From: Arthrobacter sp. ISL-30 | GTDB lineage: Bacteria > Actinomycetota > Actinomycetes > Actinomycetales > Micrococcaceae | Length of the DNA stretch: 64,000 nucleotides | Reading direction: 5' to 3' | NCBI RefSeq assembly: GCF_018613855.1 | Contig: NZ_JAGGPK010000010.1 | Coordinates: forward strand, 1 to 64,000 | Shown: piece after piece, positions 23,979-33,255 of the stretch | How positions within the stretch are numbered: the first letter of the stretch is position 1 | How the letters are laid out: every line of letters starts with the position of its first letter | Made by a program: the position numbers and the translations under genes | Notes under the pieces: generated by a model | Told to the model about the DNA's origin: nothing | The model's input: only the letters and a program-made list of their open reading frames with translations | Database searches by the model: none

Positions 23979-24557
23979 TTGACCCTGCGAGTGTTGGGAG
24001 TCGATCCGGGCCTCACCCGTTGCGGGATCGGCGTGGTTGATGTGGAACGCAACCGCCGGGCCTCCATGGTCGCGGTGGGCGTCGTGGGTACTTCACCTGA
24101 CGAAGCGCTGGACCAGCGGCTCCTGCTGATTGCCACGACCATCGACGAATGGCTGGACACGTACCAGCCGGATGTCATGGCGGTGGAGCGGGTCTTCTCC
24201 CAATTGAATGTCAGCACGGTGATGGGCGTGGCCCAGGCATCCGGCGTGGTGATCGCGGCTGCCGCGCGCAGGGGCATCCCGGTGGCGCTTCACACACCGT
24301 CGGAAGTCAAGGCAGCTGTCACAGGCAGCGGAAACTCCAACAAGGACGCCGTGACCAAGCTGATCACTAAAATCCTGCGGCTTGATGCACCACCCAAACC
24401 GGCCGACGCCGCCGACGCCCTGGCGCTTGCGGTAACGCATGCCTGGCGGGCAGGAAGCGGAGCCGCCGTCGCCACGACCGGTCCTGGCAGCAGCTCCCTG
24501 ACGCCGGCGCAGCGCGCCTGGGCCGAGGCGGAAGCCAAAGCCCGCCGCGCCCGGTAA
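23979..24557 (+). CDS. ruvC: Crossover junction endodeoxyribonuclease RuvC
   Basis: 192-residue RNase H-fold resolvase that cuts Holliday junctions. The catalytic acids are in [11 protein letters not shown] (Asp9), [11 protein letters not shown] (Glu) and [14 protein letters not shown] (two Asp). The segment SGNSNKDAV belongs to the usual DNA-binding region. Start: TTG 23979 with GGAGG at 23966–23970, which decides it. It is 187 bases before ruvA, with a separate promoter region for ruvA between. Confidence 0.95.
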   Translation: MTLRVLGVDPGLTRCGIGVVDVERNRRASMVAVGVVGTSPDEALDQRLLLIATTIDEWLDTYQPDVMAVERVFSQLNVSTVMGVAQASGVVIAAAARRGIPVALHTPSEVKAAVTGSGNSNKDAVTKLITKILRLDAPPKPADAADALALAVTHAWRAGSGAAVATTGPGSSSLTPAQRAWAEAEAKARRAR

Positions 24558-24652
24558 ACCACCCCGTCGTAGAGGAGCCTGCTTTGCTGCAGTTCCGTTA
24601 CCCCCCAACCCTTGCCGCCGTGCCGTGCGCCAGGAATGTCTGCGTGGCTTGC

Positions 24653-24676
24653 TAGGGTATTCGTAGATATGTTCGG
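24653..24676 (+). promoter_or_regulatory. Possible ruvA promoter with degenerate LexA box
   Basis: TAGGGT at 24653–24658 can act as a -10. TCGTAGATATGTTCGG at 24661–24676 matches TCGAAC-N4-GTTCGA at 9 of 12 fixed positions and would overlap the transcription start. SOS control of ruv genes is common, but the match is weak. Confidence 0.35.
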
Positions 24677-24743
24677 ATGTCCGCGGCGGGACGAGTTCTC
24701 CATCTCAAGCAACAGCCGCGGCAGTTACTTCAGGAGCCGGGTC

Positions 24744-25388
24744 TTGATCAGTTTTCTTCGCGGAACCGTGGCACACGTGGGCTTGTCGTCCGTCGTCCTT
24801 GACCTCAATGGCGCAGGAATGAGCGTTTTCGCGACACCCCAGACCCTCAGCCACCTCACCATTGGCACCGAAGCCAAGCTGTTCACCTCGCTGATCGTCC
24901 GGGAGGATTCGCTGACCCTGTTTGGTTTCGCCAGCGATGAGGAGCGGGAGGTCTTCGACGTCCTCCTCAGCGTCAGCGGGGTCGGTCCACGTCTCGCCCT
25001 TGCCGTTTTGGCCGTTCACGAGCCCGAGGCGATCAGGGTGGCGGCCCATACCGGGGACGGCAAGGCCTTCACCAAGGTTCCCGGCATCGGACCGAAGGTG
25101 GCCGGCCGAATCGTGCTGGAACTGGCCGGAAAACTCGTGCCGCACGGAACCGCCGCGGGACCATCCGCCGCGGTCACGGTGGAGGCATCCTGGAAGCCGC
25201 AAGTGGCGGCGGCAATGACCAGCCTGGGCTGGTCGGAGAAGGATGCGACGGAGAGCATTGACAAAGCCATGGCTGATTCTCCGGACCTGGCTGCGGCGGG
25301 AAATGTCGCCGAAATCCTCCGGACAACCCTCCGGTGGCTGGGCCAGGATGGCGCCCGGGCAGGCAACAGGGTAGGCAGCCGTGGCTGA
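24744..25388 (+). CDS. ruvA: Holliday junction branch migration protein RuvA
   Basis: 214 residues. The N-terminal OB domain starts [12 protein letters not shown]. Two helix-hairpin-helix motifs follow, in [15 protein letters not shown] and [20 protein letters not shown] flexible Ala-rich linker leads to the C-terminal RuvB-binding domain ([18 protein letters not shown]). Start: TTG 24744 with CAGGAGCC upstream, rather than the earlier ATG, which would add about 45 unrelated residues. Overlaps ruvB by eight bases. Confidence 0.94.
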   Translation: MISFLRGTVAHVGLSSVVLDLNGAGMSVFATPQTLSHLTIGTEAKLFTSLIVREDSLTLFGFASDEEREVFDVLLSVSGVGPRLALAVLAVHEPEAIRVAAHTGDGKAFTKVPGIGPKVAGRIVLELAGKLVPHGTAAGPSAAVTVEASWKPQVAAAMTSLGWSEKDATESIDKAMADSPDLAAAGNVAEILRTTLRWLGQDGARAGNRVGSRG

Positions 25389-26469
25389 ACCATCCCTCGT
25401 GGCCGGGGGAGAGGAGCCGGAAGAGCGCGTCATCGAGGCGGCGCTCCGGCCGAAGAATCTGCATGACTTCGTGGGCCAGCACCGGGTCCGGAAACAGCTC
25501 TCCCTGGTGCTGGAAGCTTCAAGGATGCGCGGACGCAGTGCCGATCACGTGCTGCTCTCCGGTCCTCCCGGCCTTGGGAAGACTACCCTCGCCATGATCA
25601 TTGCCGCTGAGATGAATGCGCCGTTGCGGATTAGCAGCGGCCCCGCGATTCAGCATGCCGGTGACCTCGCAGCCATTCTCTCGTCGCTCTCCGAGGGCGA
25701 AGTGCTGTTCCTTGACGAGATACACCGGATGTCGCGTCCCGCCGAAGAAATGCTCTACATGGCCATGGAGGACTTTCGGGTAGACATCGTGGTGGGCAAG
25801 GGTGCCGGCGCCACAGCAATTCCCCTGGAACTTCCGCCTTTCACCCTGGTTGGCGCTACTACCAGGGCCGGGCTGCTTCCGGGTCCATTGAGGGATCGCT
25901 TCGGCTTCACCGGGCACCTTGAGTTCTATTCCGTGCCGGAGCTGGAACTCGTGTTGCGCCGCTCCGCCGGCCTGCTTGACCTCAAGGTCAACTCGGCAGG
26001 CTTCAGTGAGATTGCCCGGCGGTCACGGGGGACGCCCCGAATCGCCAACAGGCTGCTTCGTCGCGTCAGGGACTGGGCGCTTGTGCACGGCATCGAACAG
26101 ATCGATTCCAGGGCCGCCTCAGCAGCCCTGGACATGTATGAGGTCGATCAGCGTGGGCTCGATCGCCTTGACCGGGCGGTGCTCGAGGCGCTCATCACCA
26201 AGTTCAACGGCGGTCCGGTGGGACTCTCGACCCTGGCCATCGCTGTGGGCGAGGAGCCTGAAACTGTGGAAACTGTCGCCGAACCGTATCTGGTCCGGGA
26301 AGGACTGCTTGGCCGCACGCCCAGGGGGCGCATTGCCATGGCGTCGGCCTGGACCCATCTGGGGTTCGCCGTCCCCGCGGGGGTGTTTGGTCAAGACGCC
26401 CTGGATCTTTTCCAGGACGGCTTTGCAGATGATGAAAATGAGTCGGAATCAATCGATACGGGGCATTAA
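25381..26469 (+). CDS. ruvB: Holliday junction branch migration ATPase RuvB
   Basis: 362-residue AAA+ motor. Walker [12 protein letters not shown] is near residue 60, Walker [11 protein letters not shown] near 108, sensor 1 in [17 protein letters not shown], then the arginine-finger region and the C-terminal winged helix ([18 protein letters not shown]). Begins with the conserved [13 protein letters not shown]. Start: GTG 25381 within the end of ruvA. Complete, with a short acidic C-terminal tail. Confidence 0.97.
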   Translation: MAEPSLVAGGEEPEERVIEAALRPKNLHDFVGQHRVRKQLSLVLEASRMRGRSADHVLLSGPPGLGKTTLAMIIAAEMNAPLRISSGPAIQHAGDLAAILSSLSEGEVLFLDEIHRMSRPAEEMLYMAMEDFRVDIVVGKGAGATAIPLELPPFTLVGATTRAGLLPGPLRDRFGFTGHLEFYSVPELELVLRRSAGLLDLKVNSAGFSEIARRSRGTPRIANRLLRRVRDWALVHGIEQIDSRAASAALDMYEVDQRGLDRLDRAVLEALITKFNGGPVGLSTLAIAVGEEPETVETVAEPYLVREGLLGRTPRGRIAMASAWTHLGFAVPAGVFGQDALDLFQDGFADDENESESIDTGH

Positions 26470-26561
26470 CATCGCACGTTAAGCTTTTCCCTTTAGACTG
26501 GAATGACGCTCGGCACGTTTGAGTCGCGAACCTGTGCCCTCAACGTTGCTGCCCACCAGCT

Positions 26562-27038
26562 ATGCAAGTTACAGAACGGAACTTCCCCTTGTTCGGAAAC
26601 ATTTCTGCCCAGGCCCAGCCGCCAGCCGGCGGCGGCATCGACATCATGACCATCCTGCTGTTCGTCATGCTTGGACTCTTCGTCTTCATGATGTTCCGTC
26701 GCAACAAGAAGTCGCAGCAGCAGGCGGCCACGCTTCAGTCGAAGTTCGCCCCCGGTATCGAGGTCATGACGAGTTTTGGTCTCTTCGGCCGCATCGTCTC
26801 CATTGACGACGTCGAAAACAAGATCGTACTTGAGCTGTCTCCCGGCAACCTGGCCACCGTGCACCGCCAGGCTGTTACCAAGATCGTGGAGCAGGCTGTC
26901 GAAACTCCTGAGGAAAGCCCGGTAGTTCCGGACGATGCATCCTCCCTGACTCGCGATGAGACCACGGCAGCAGCACCGACTGAAACGCCGGAGGAAACCA
27001 TCAAACGCCTCAACGACGAGGGCAAGAAGGATAACTAA
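26562..27038 (+). CDS. yajC: Preprotein translocase subunit YajC
   Basis: 158 residues. A single membrane segment (DIMTILLFVMLGLFVFMMF, about 28–46) is followed by the basic RRNKKSQQQ and the cytoplasmic beta domain with FAPGIEVMTSFGLFGRIVSID. The Glu/Thr-rich tail is long, as in other Actinobacteria. It associates with SecDF and SecYEG. The start is not settled: ATG 26562 or TTG 26589, neither with a strong ribosome site. It lies ahead of secD, 111 bases apart. Confidence 0.92.
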   Translation: MQVTERNFPLFGNISAQAQPPAGGGIDIMTILLFVMLGLFVFMMFRRNKKSQQQAATLQSKFAPGIEVMTSFGLFGRIVSIDDVENKIVLELSPGNLATVHRQAVTKIVEQAVETPEESPVVPDDASSLTRDETTAAAPTETPEETIKRLNDEGKKDN

Positions 27039-27088
27039 ACTGCTCAGCCGGCACGACCGGCGGTAGGCACCCTTCCGGCACCGGTCCG

Positions 27089-27121
27089 CCGTCGCCGCGC
27101 GCTGTCAGCGCGCGCCGACGG
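27089..27121 (+). other. Strong hairpin between yajC and secD
   Basis: CCGTCG pairs with CGACGG and GCGCGCT with AGCGCGC, separated by a two-base mismatch and a three-base loop. No T-run follows. It sits 28 bases before secD and could act as a partial terminator or mRNA stability element. Confidence 0.5.
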
Positions 27122-27149
27122 CTGTTCCGTTCAAAGAGAAAGATCGACA

Positions 27150-28904
27150 ATGGCACGAAAAGGCCCCAGAATCCCAGGACGAAAAGTCCTGCTCTGGCTA
27201 GGCGCCGTCTTTGCCGTCCTGACAGCAGTCCTGGCCGGTGGCGTCATGACCGGTCAGGCAAGCTGGGCTCCCAAGCTCGCGCTTGACCTCGAAGGCGGTA
27301 CCCAGATGATCCTGGCGCCGCGCGTCGAGGGATCCTCGGACATCAATGAGGAGCAGCTGAACCAGGCGGTGGCGATCATCCGTCAGCGTGTGGACGGTTC
27401 GGGTGTGGCGGAAGCCGAAATCAGCACCCAGTCCGGACGTAATGTCGTGGTAAGCCTTCCCGGAACCCCGTCTACCGAGACGAGGGCTTTGATCCAGGCC
27501 TCGGCAGACATGAACTTCCGTCCCGTAATCATTGCCGGTGCCGGTGCCGCTGTCCCCGAAGAACAGCGCACCCCGGAGGACCAGCTTCCCAAGCCGACCG
27601 CCGAGCCCACCAATGCCAGTGACACCAACTGGGTTACACCGGAGGTTTACAGGGCGTTCGAAGCTCTCGATTGCGACAACCCCGCGCAGGACAAGCAGGA
27701 ACGCTCCGACCCCGCCAAGCCCTTGGTTACCTGCGAACCTGCCACTGCCGATACCCCGGCAATCAAGTACATTCTGGGTCCCGTCGAGGTTAAGGGCCAG
27801 GACATTACGGGCTCATCCTTCGACCCCGTCCAGGGCGCGCAGGGCTCCGTGACCAACTCCTGGGGCGTGAACATCACGTTCAACGAGGAGGGCACCAGGA
27901 AGTTCAAGGAAGTCACCGAGCGCCTCAACGGCTTCTACACCGCAGCGCAGGCCCAGGGAACCGAGGATCCCAAGTCCCAGTTCGCCATTGTCCTGGATGA
28001 CCAGGTCATCTCGGCGCCGCGCTCCCTGGCTGTCATTACGGATGGCCGTCCGCAGATCACTGGCAATTTCACGGAACAATCTGCTAAGGCGCTTGCCGAC
28101 CAGCTTCGCTACGGCGCACTGCCCATCAGCTTCGAAATCCAATCTGAGCAGCAGATCTCTGCGACTCTCGGTGGCGAGCAGTTGCGCATGGGCCTCCTGG
28201 CGGGCATGATCGGCCTGCTGCTGGTCGTCGTTTACTCGTTGTTCCAGTACCGGGCGCTGGGCTTTGTGACCATCGCCTCCCTGGTGGTGGCAGGCGGCCT
28301 GACCTACCTTGCCATTGCAATCCTTGGCTGGACTGAAAACTATCGCCTCTCCCTGGCCGGCGTTGCGGGTCTGATCGTGGCCATTGGCCAGACGGCAGAC
28401 TCCTTCATCGTGTACTTCGAACGCATCCGTGACGAGCTGCGCGAGGGCCGTGGCCTGGTCTCCGCCGTCGAAAATGGCTGGAAGCGCGCCAAGCGCACGG
28501 TCCTGGCGTCCAAGGCCGTCAACCTCCTGGCCGCCCTCGTCCTGTACTTCGTGGCCGTGGGCAACGTGCGCGGCTTCGCCTTCACGCTGGGCCTAACGGC
28601 GGTTGCCGACCTCATCGTCGTCTTCATGTTCACCCATCCCACCCTGCAGCTGCTGGCCCGGACGAAGTTCTTCGGTGAGGGGCACCGGTTCTCCGGACTG
28701 GATCCCAAGCGCCTTGGTGCCGTGCCCCTGTACCGCGGGGCCGGAAGGCTGCGGACACCCGCCGAAAAGCCCGCTGTGGTCCGTGCCCGCAATGCCGGAG
28801 CCGCAGCGGAAGCGGAACGCCGCATGACCATCGCCGAACGCAAGCTGGCGGAGAAGCAGGACCAACTCACTGGTTCCTCCAAAGGATCAAAGGAGAACAA
28901 GTAA
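27150..28904 (+). CDS. secD: Protein translocase subunit SecD
   Basis: 584 residues. TM1 lies near the N-terminus (LLWLGAVFAVLTAVLAGGV), followed by the DLEGGTQMIL motif, the large periplasmic P1 domain and five C-terminal membrane helices (from about residue 345) with GLIVAIGQTADSFIVYFERIRDE and AVNLLAALVLYFVAVGNVRGF. It uses the proton gradient to pull secreted proteins outward after SecA action. P1 contains a Pro/Thr/Asp-rich insertion (about 145–200) of the actinobacterial type. Its stop overlaps secF (TAATG). Confidence 0.96.
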   Translation: MARKGPRIPGRKVLLWLGAVFAVLTAVLAGGVMTGQASWAPKLALDLEGGTQMILAPRVEGSSDINEEQLNQAVAIIRQRVDGSGVAEAEISTQSGRNVVVSLPGTPSTETRALIQASADMNFRPVIIAGAGAAVPEEQRTPEDQLPKPTAEPTNASDTNWVTPEVYRAFEALDCDNPAQDKQERSDPAKPLVTCEPATADTPAIKYILGPVEVKGQDITGSSFDPVQGAQGSVTNSWGVNITFNEEGTRKFKEVTERLNGFYTAAQAQGTEDPKSQFAIVLDDQVISAPRSLAVITDGRPQITGNFTEQSAKALADQLRYGALPISFEIQSEQQISATLGGEQLRMGLLAGMIGLLLVVVYSLFQYRALGFVTIASLVVAGGLTYLAIAILGWTENYRLSLAGVAGLIVAIGQTADSFIVYFERIRDELREGRGLVSAVENGWKRAKRTVLASKAVNLLAALVLYFVAVGNVRGFAFTLGLTAVADLIVVFMFTHPTLQLLARTKFFGEGHRFSGLDPKRLGAVPLYRGAGRLRTPAEKPAVVRARNAGAAAEAERRMTIAERKLAEKQDQLTGSSKGSKENK

Positions 28905-29923
28905 TGTCCAGCTTCGCCACCTTCGGCAATGAGCTCTACACGGGCAAGCGCTCCTATAACTTTGTTGGCGCCAAGAAGATCTGGTTCATCATCTCAATCG
29001 TCGCAGTGGCGCTGTCCATCCTGCTGCCGATCGTCAAGGGCGGCTTCAACCTTGGCATCGAATTCCGGGGCGGCTCTGAATTTACGGTCTCCAATGTGAA
29101 GACGGTGGACGCCGGACTCGGCGAAAAGGCAGTGACCGACGTCGTTCCCGGCTCGGTTCCGCGCGTGGCCAATGTGGCCGGAAACACCATGCGGATCCAG
29201 ACCGACAAGCTTAGCGACGACGAGACCCTCAGGATCAAGGCAGGCCTGGCGAGCGTATACGGCGTGACTGATAACGAGGTCACCTCCACGTTCGTCGGTC
29301 CTACCTGGGGCCAGGACGTCACTAAACAGGCACTGATCGGCCTGGCAGTGTTCGTCGGGCTCGCGGCAATCCTGATGGCGCTCTACTTCCGGACTTGGAA
29401 GATGTCGTTGTCAGCGCTTGCCGGCATGGCAGTGACGATGTTCACGACTGCCGGCGTCTATTCCCTGAGCGATTTCGAAGTGACGCCGTCGGCGATCATC
29501 GGCTTCCTGACGGTGTTGAGCTACTCGCTGTACGACACCGTGGTGGTCTTCGACAAGATCAGGGAAAACACTGCAGACATTGCATCGTCGACTCGGCGGA
29601 CCTTTGCCGAAGAGGTCAACCTCGCCGTCAACCAGACGCTGGTGCGTTCCATCAACACGATGATGGTGGCCGTCCTCCCGGTGGCCGCGATCCTCTTCAT
29701 TGGTGCAGGCCTCCTCGGCGCCGGAACGCTGCGTGACCTGTCCCTGGCCTTGTTCGTGGGTATCCTCATTGGCACGGCCGCCACCATCTTCGTGGCCGCG
29801 CCACTCTATGCCTGGCTTCGCCAAGGAGAGCCTGAACTGGTCAAGCAGGCCAAGAAGGTCGCTCACCGCCGCGCAGAAGGAGCATCCGCTGCCGCCGAAC
29901 CGGCAGAGCCCGCCAAAGCCTGA
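28904..29923 (+). CDS. secF: Protein translocase subunit SecF
   Basis: 339 residues, six membrane helices. Characteristic parts are GIEFRGGSEFTV after TM1, LSYSLYDTVVVFDKIRENT, NQTLVRSINTMMVAVLPVAAIL and an Ala/Glu-rich C-terminal tail on the cytoplasmic side. Partner of SecD in one complex, translated from an overlapping start at 28904. A strong terminator stands 11 bases downstream of the stop. Confidence 0.96.
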   Translation: MSSFATFGNELYTGKRSYNFVGAKKIWFIISIVAVALSILLPIVKGGFNLGIEFRGGSEFTVSNVKTVDAGLGEKAVTDVVPGSVPRVANVAGNTMRIQTDKLSDDETLRIKAGLASVYGVTDNEVTSTFVGPTWGQDVTKQALIGLAVFVGLAAILMALYFRTWKMSLSALAGMAVTMFTTAGVYSLSDFEVTPSAIIGFLTVLSYSLYDTVVVFDKIRENTADIASSTRRTFAEEVNLAVNQTLVRSINTMMVAVLPVAAILFIGAGLLGAGTLRDLSLALFVGILIGTAATIFVAAPLYAWLRQGEPELVKQAKKVAHRRAEGASAAAEPAEPAKA

Positions 29924-29933
29924 ACCTGTGTGC

Positions 29934-29980
29934 CCGAAGGGCCGGCCCGCCGTCGTTGATGGCGGCTGCCGGCCCTTCGG
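29934..29980 (+). terminator. Terminator after secF
   Basis: CCGAAGGGCCGG (29934–29945) pairs perfectly over 12 bases with CCGGCCCTTCGG (29969–29980). It ends the yajC–secDF unit. The following T content is modest. Confidence 0.7.
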
Positions 29981-30039
29981 CGTTGCAGCGACTTTGTCTC
30001 GCGATTCGGATTACCGCGATTTCCGATTACAAGGGCCGG

Positions 30040-30070
30040 TTATCAGAGTGTCCCTCAGCGGGAATAGACT
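30040..30070 (+). promoter_or_regulatory. Possible relA promoter
   Basis: TTATCA (30040–30045) and TAGACT (30065–30070) are 19 bases apart, within an AT-richer stretch between the secF terminator and relA. The spacing is long. Confidence 0.35.
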
Positions 30071-30103
30071 TGAATAATTAAATGAGTCGTGAGGGGTGCT
30101 TCT

Positions 30104-32497
30104 GTGGAGGAACGTACGACGTCGGCGCCACCGACGGGCGGGGAGGACGGCACTGGCATCGGGCCAGTTGCGCCGTCCACGGTTTCGGAACGCGCAGCCA
30201 CAGGCGTCCCGATCGATAGCCCCGGTGCGCGCCCCACCTTTCCGGGACGGCGCGAACGCACCCGCTCCCGCCTGGCCCGGCTGACAGGACGCGGTGCAGG
30301 GACATATTCGCCCATCCTTGAGCCGCTGCTGCGCACCGTGCGGGCCAACAACCCCAAGGAAGACTTCGACCTCATCCAGCGTGCCTTCACGGTGGCTGAA
30401 CGCAGCCATCAGGGTCAAAAGCGCAAGAGCGGGGATCCGTACATCACGCATCCCGTGGCTGTCGCCACCATCCTGGCCGAGCTGGGCATGACGGGAACCA
30501 CGCTCGCGGCCGCCCTGCTGCATGACACTGTGGAGGATACTCCGTACACTCTTGCCGACCTCACCGCTGACTTCGGCCCCGAAGTTGCCATGCTGGTAGA
30601 CGGTGTGACCAAGCTGGACAAGGTCAGCTTCGGAGAGGCCGCACAGTCGGAAACCGTGCGCAAGATGGTCGTCGCCATGGCCAAGGACATTCGGGTCCTC
30701 ATGATCAAACTTGCCGACCGGCTCCACAATGCACGCACCTGGCGATTTGTTTCCGCCGAATCTTCGGCGCGCAAGGCGCGCGAAACCCTCGAAATTTTTG
30801 CGCCACTGGCCCATCGCCTCGGTATGAACACCATCAAGTGGGAACTGGAGGACCTGTCCTTCGCGGCCCTCTACCCGAAGGTGTATGAGGAAATAGTGCG
30901 GATGGTGGGCGACAGGACCCCTGAGCGCGAAAAGAGCCTGAGCGTTATCCGCAACCAGATCACCGAGGATCTGCGCACGGCGCGAATCAGGGCCACCATC
31001 ACGGGACGCCCCAAGCACTACTACTCTATCTACCAAAAGATGATCGTCCGGGACAAGGACTTCGACGACATCAACGACCTCATGGGTGTCCGCGTGCTGG
31101 TCGATTCCGTGCGCGACTGTTATGCCGCCCTGGGTACTCTCCATTCCCGCTGGAACCCCCTGCCAGGGCGTTTCAAGGACTACATTGCGATGCCCAAGTT
31201 CAATATGTACCAGTCCTTGCACACCACGGTGATCGGCCCGGGCGGAAAGCCCGTGGAGATCCAGATCCGCACGCATGAGATGCATCGCCGGGCTGAATAC
31301 GGTGTGGCTGCCCACTGGAAGTACAAGGACCAGCCCAACCGGACCGCTGTTGGCCCCGGCAGCCCACGCGACGGCGACATGGGTTGGCTGAGGTCCCTGG
31401 TGGACTGGCAGCAGGAAACGTCCGACCCCGGGGAGTTCCTGGATTCCCTGCGGTTCGAAATCAACGCCCGTGAAGTGTTCGTCTTCACCCCCAAGGGCGA
31501 GGTCATGGCATTGCCGGCAGGTTCCACGCCCGTGGACTTCGCCTACGCCGTGCATACAGAAGTTGGCCACCGGACGATTGGTGCCAGGGTCAACGGCAAG
31601 CTGGTGCCGCTCAGTAGTGAGCTCCAGCACGGTGACTGGGTAGAGATCTTCACCTCCAAGGCCGAAGGCGCCGGGCCCAGCCAGGACTGGCAGCACTTCG
31701 TCAAGAGCGCCCGGGCCCGGAACAAGATCCGGCAGTGGTTCAGCAAGGAGCGCCGGGAAGAGGCTATCGAGCGCGGCAAGGAAATGCTGACTCGCTCCAT
31801 GCGGAAACAGAACCTTCCGCTGCAGCATTTGATGACCCACGACGCCTTGTCTGCTGTCGCCGAGGAACTCCACTATGTGGACATCTCCGGCTTGTATGCC
31901 GGCGTGGGGGACGGGCACACCTCAGCCCAGCACGTCATGGAAAAGCTCGTAGAGCACCTCGGCGGCAAGGAGACGCCTGACGAGGACCTTGAGGAAGTCA
32001 GCATCCCTTCCCAGCTGGCGAAGGTGCGGTACTCGGATTCGGGCGTCATTGTCCGCGGTGTGGGCGATGTCCTGGTCAAGCTGGCCCGCTGCTGTACGCC
32101 GGTCCCGCCTGACGCCATCCTGGGCTTCGTCACGCGCGGGTCGGGAGTTTCCGTGCACAGGACTGACTGCACAAATGTGTCCGACCTGCGCGACCAGCCG
32201 GACCGGATTGTGGATGTGGAATGGGCGCCCACCCAGTCCAGCGTCTTCCTCGTGGAGATTCAGGTCGAAGCCCTCGACCGGAAGTCCCTCCTTTCCGACG
32301 TCACCCGCGTGCTGTCGGAAAACCACGTGAACATCCTGGCCGCCAGCGTGCATACCTCCAGTGACCGGGTTGCCATGTCCAAGTTCGCTTTCGAAATGGG
32401 AGACCCGAAGTACCTGAGCCATGTCCTGAGTGCGGTGCGCCGGATTGACGGAGTCTTTGACGTCTACCGCACCACTGGAAACCGACGCCGGAGCTAA
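30104..32497 (+). CDS. relA: Bifunctional (p)ppGpp synthetase/hydrolase (RelA/SpoT homologue)
   Basis: 797 residues, long form. The HD hydrolase domain has [13 protein letters not shown] (about 140), keeping the HD-ED residues. The synthetase domain has [37 protein letters not shown] (about 355) and the [11 protein letters not shown] segment. TGS (about 455), the CCTPVPPD zinc-finger-like segment (about 661) and a C-terminal ACT domain follow. Both activities look intact, as expected for a sole actinobacterial Rel. Start: GTG 30104 with GAGGGG seven bases upstream; GTG 30089 has none. The first 65 residues are a disordered leader. Confidence 0.95.
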   Translation: MEERTTSAPPTGGEDGTGIGPVAPSTVSERAATGVPIDSPGARPTFPGRRERTRSRLARLTGRGAGTYSPILEPLLRTVRANNPKEDFDLIQRAFTVAERSHQGQKRKSGDPYITHPVAVATILAELGMTGTTLAAALLHDTVEDTPYTLADLTADFGPEVAMLVDGVTKLDKVSFGEAAQSETVRKMVVAMAKDIRVLMIKLADRLHNARTWRFVSAESSARKARETLEIFAPLAHRLGMNTIKWELEDLSFAALYPKVYEEIVRMVGDRTPEREKSLSVIRNQITEDLRTARIRATITGRPKHYYSIYQKMIVRDKDFDDINDLMGVRVLVDSVRDCYAALGTLHSRWNPLPGRFKDYIAMPKFNMYQSLHTTVIGPGGKPVEIQIRTHEMHRRAEYGVAAHWKYKDQPNRTAVGPGSPRDGDMGWLRSLVDWQQETSDPGEFLDSLRFEINAREVFVFTPKGEVMALPAGSTPVDFAYAVHTEVGHRTIGARVNGKLVPLSSELQHGDWVEIFTSKAEGAGPSQDWQHFVKSARARNKIRQWFSKERREEAIERGKEMLTRSMRKQNLPLQHLMTHDALSAVAEELHYVDISGLYAGVGDGHTSAQHVMEKLVEHLGGKETPDEDLEEVSIPSQLAKVRYSDSGVIVRGVGDVLVKLARCCTPVPPDAILGFVTRGSGVSVHRTDCTNVSDLRDQPDRIVDVEWAPTQSSVFLVEIQVEALDRKSLLSDVTRVLSENHVNILAASVHTSSDRVAMSKFAFEMGDPKYLSHVLSAVRRIDGVFDVYRTTGNRRRS

Positions 32498-32518
32498 CCC
32501 ATTCATGCAGCGCCGCCT

Positions 32519-33142
32519 TCAGGCAGCGCCACTGCTCTGCGACTGTTCGGCAGCCAGGGCTGCCAGCTTCGCCAGGGCAGCCTTCTTGTGCGGCACTCTC
32601 GGGGCGGCTTCCACCGCCAGGATCAGCAGGCGAAGTTTCACGCCCAGCTCGCTGCGTAACAGGAGATGCCTCAGTGCCGGGAGGGCGCGGTCCGATTCCA
32701 CACACAAGGCGACGTCGACGGCAGTCCTGAGCGGACTGGTAACAAGGATGCCGCCCAGGCTGACGACGTCGAGCTGCCCGAGCCTCACCTCGTGCAAGGT
32801 GCACCCGCGGGTTGACCTGAGACTGGAGATCCTGTGGCGTGAATCGACGAGGAGAGCCAGCCGTTCAGGGGATCCGGCGCAGCCGTAGATCCAGGCCGCT
32901 GTCATCCTGCCTGCCACTACTTTCTGCCGAATCCCTTCCGGGATGGCTGCCGCCGCCGCCCGGGCACGCAGACGAGGTGTCGGCGCTATGCCCGGACCGA
33001 GGTAGCTGCGCCGGAACAGCGGCGTCAGAACGCCGTCGGCGGCCATGGCCTGCAGTTCCATCCAGGTAAACAAGGGGCCGGGGGAGTAGAGCTCCAGCGC
33101 TGCACCATCCTGGAGCTGCTGGGGGAGGGATGGGATGACCAT
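32519..33142 (-). CDS. AbiEi-like / DUF559-context protein, orphan antitoxin-like
   Basis: 207 residues, convergent with relA. An N-terminal winged-helix-like segment (PLFTWMELQAMAADGVLTPLFRRSYLGPG) is followed by a domain with AAWIYGCAGSPERLALLVDSRHR and LDVVSLGGILVTSPLRTAVDVALC. This layout resembles proteins annotated as type IV toxin–antitoxin AbiEi-family antitoxins in Micrococcaceae. No AbiEii nucleotidyltransferase toxin is present next to it, so a toxin–antitoxin role is unproven; it may be a DNA-binding regulator. Ala-rich C-terminal helix. Confidence 0.6.
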   Translation of the reverse strand: MVIPSLPQQLQDGAALELYSPGPLFTWMELQAMAADGVLTPLFRRSYLGPGIAPTPRLRARAAAAAIPEGIRQKVVAGRMTAAWIYGCAGSPERLALLVDSRHRISSLRSTRGCTLHEVRLGQLDVVSLGGILVTSPLRTAVDVALCVESDRALPALRHLLLRSELGVKLRLLILAVEAAPRVPHKKAALAKLAALAAEQSQSSGAA

Positions 33143-33175
33143 TCAGCCATCATGGCGATCTGCCAGCTACGGAAA

Positions 33176-33217
33176 CAGGCCCCGCCCCGGTTATGTGGAT
33201 AACCGGGGCGGGGCCTG
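33176..33217 (-). terminator. Perfect 19-bp inverted repeat, terminator of the DUF349 gene
   Basis: The arms at 33176–33194 and 33199–33217 are exactly complementary over 19 bases with a GTGG loop. On the minus strand the hairpin is followed by TTTCC. It stands 39 bases after the DUF349 stop and before the AbiEi-like gene start. Confidence 0.85.
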
Positions 33218-33255
33218 CTTTGGCCTTTGGACTGTTGTGAACTTGGGCCGGTGGC

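Noticed and set aside
30011..31918. 635-codon minus-strand frame opposite relA
   Set aside because: Shadow of relA with His/Gly/Val-rich antisense composition typical of GC-rich codon bias.
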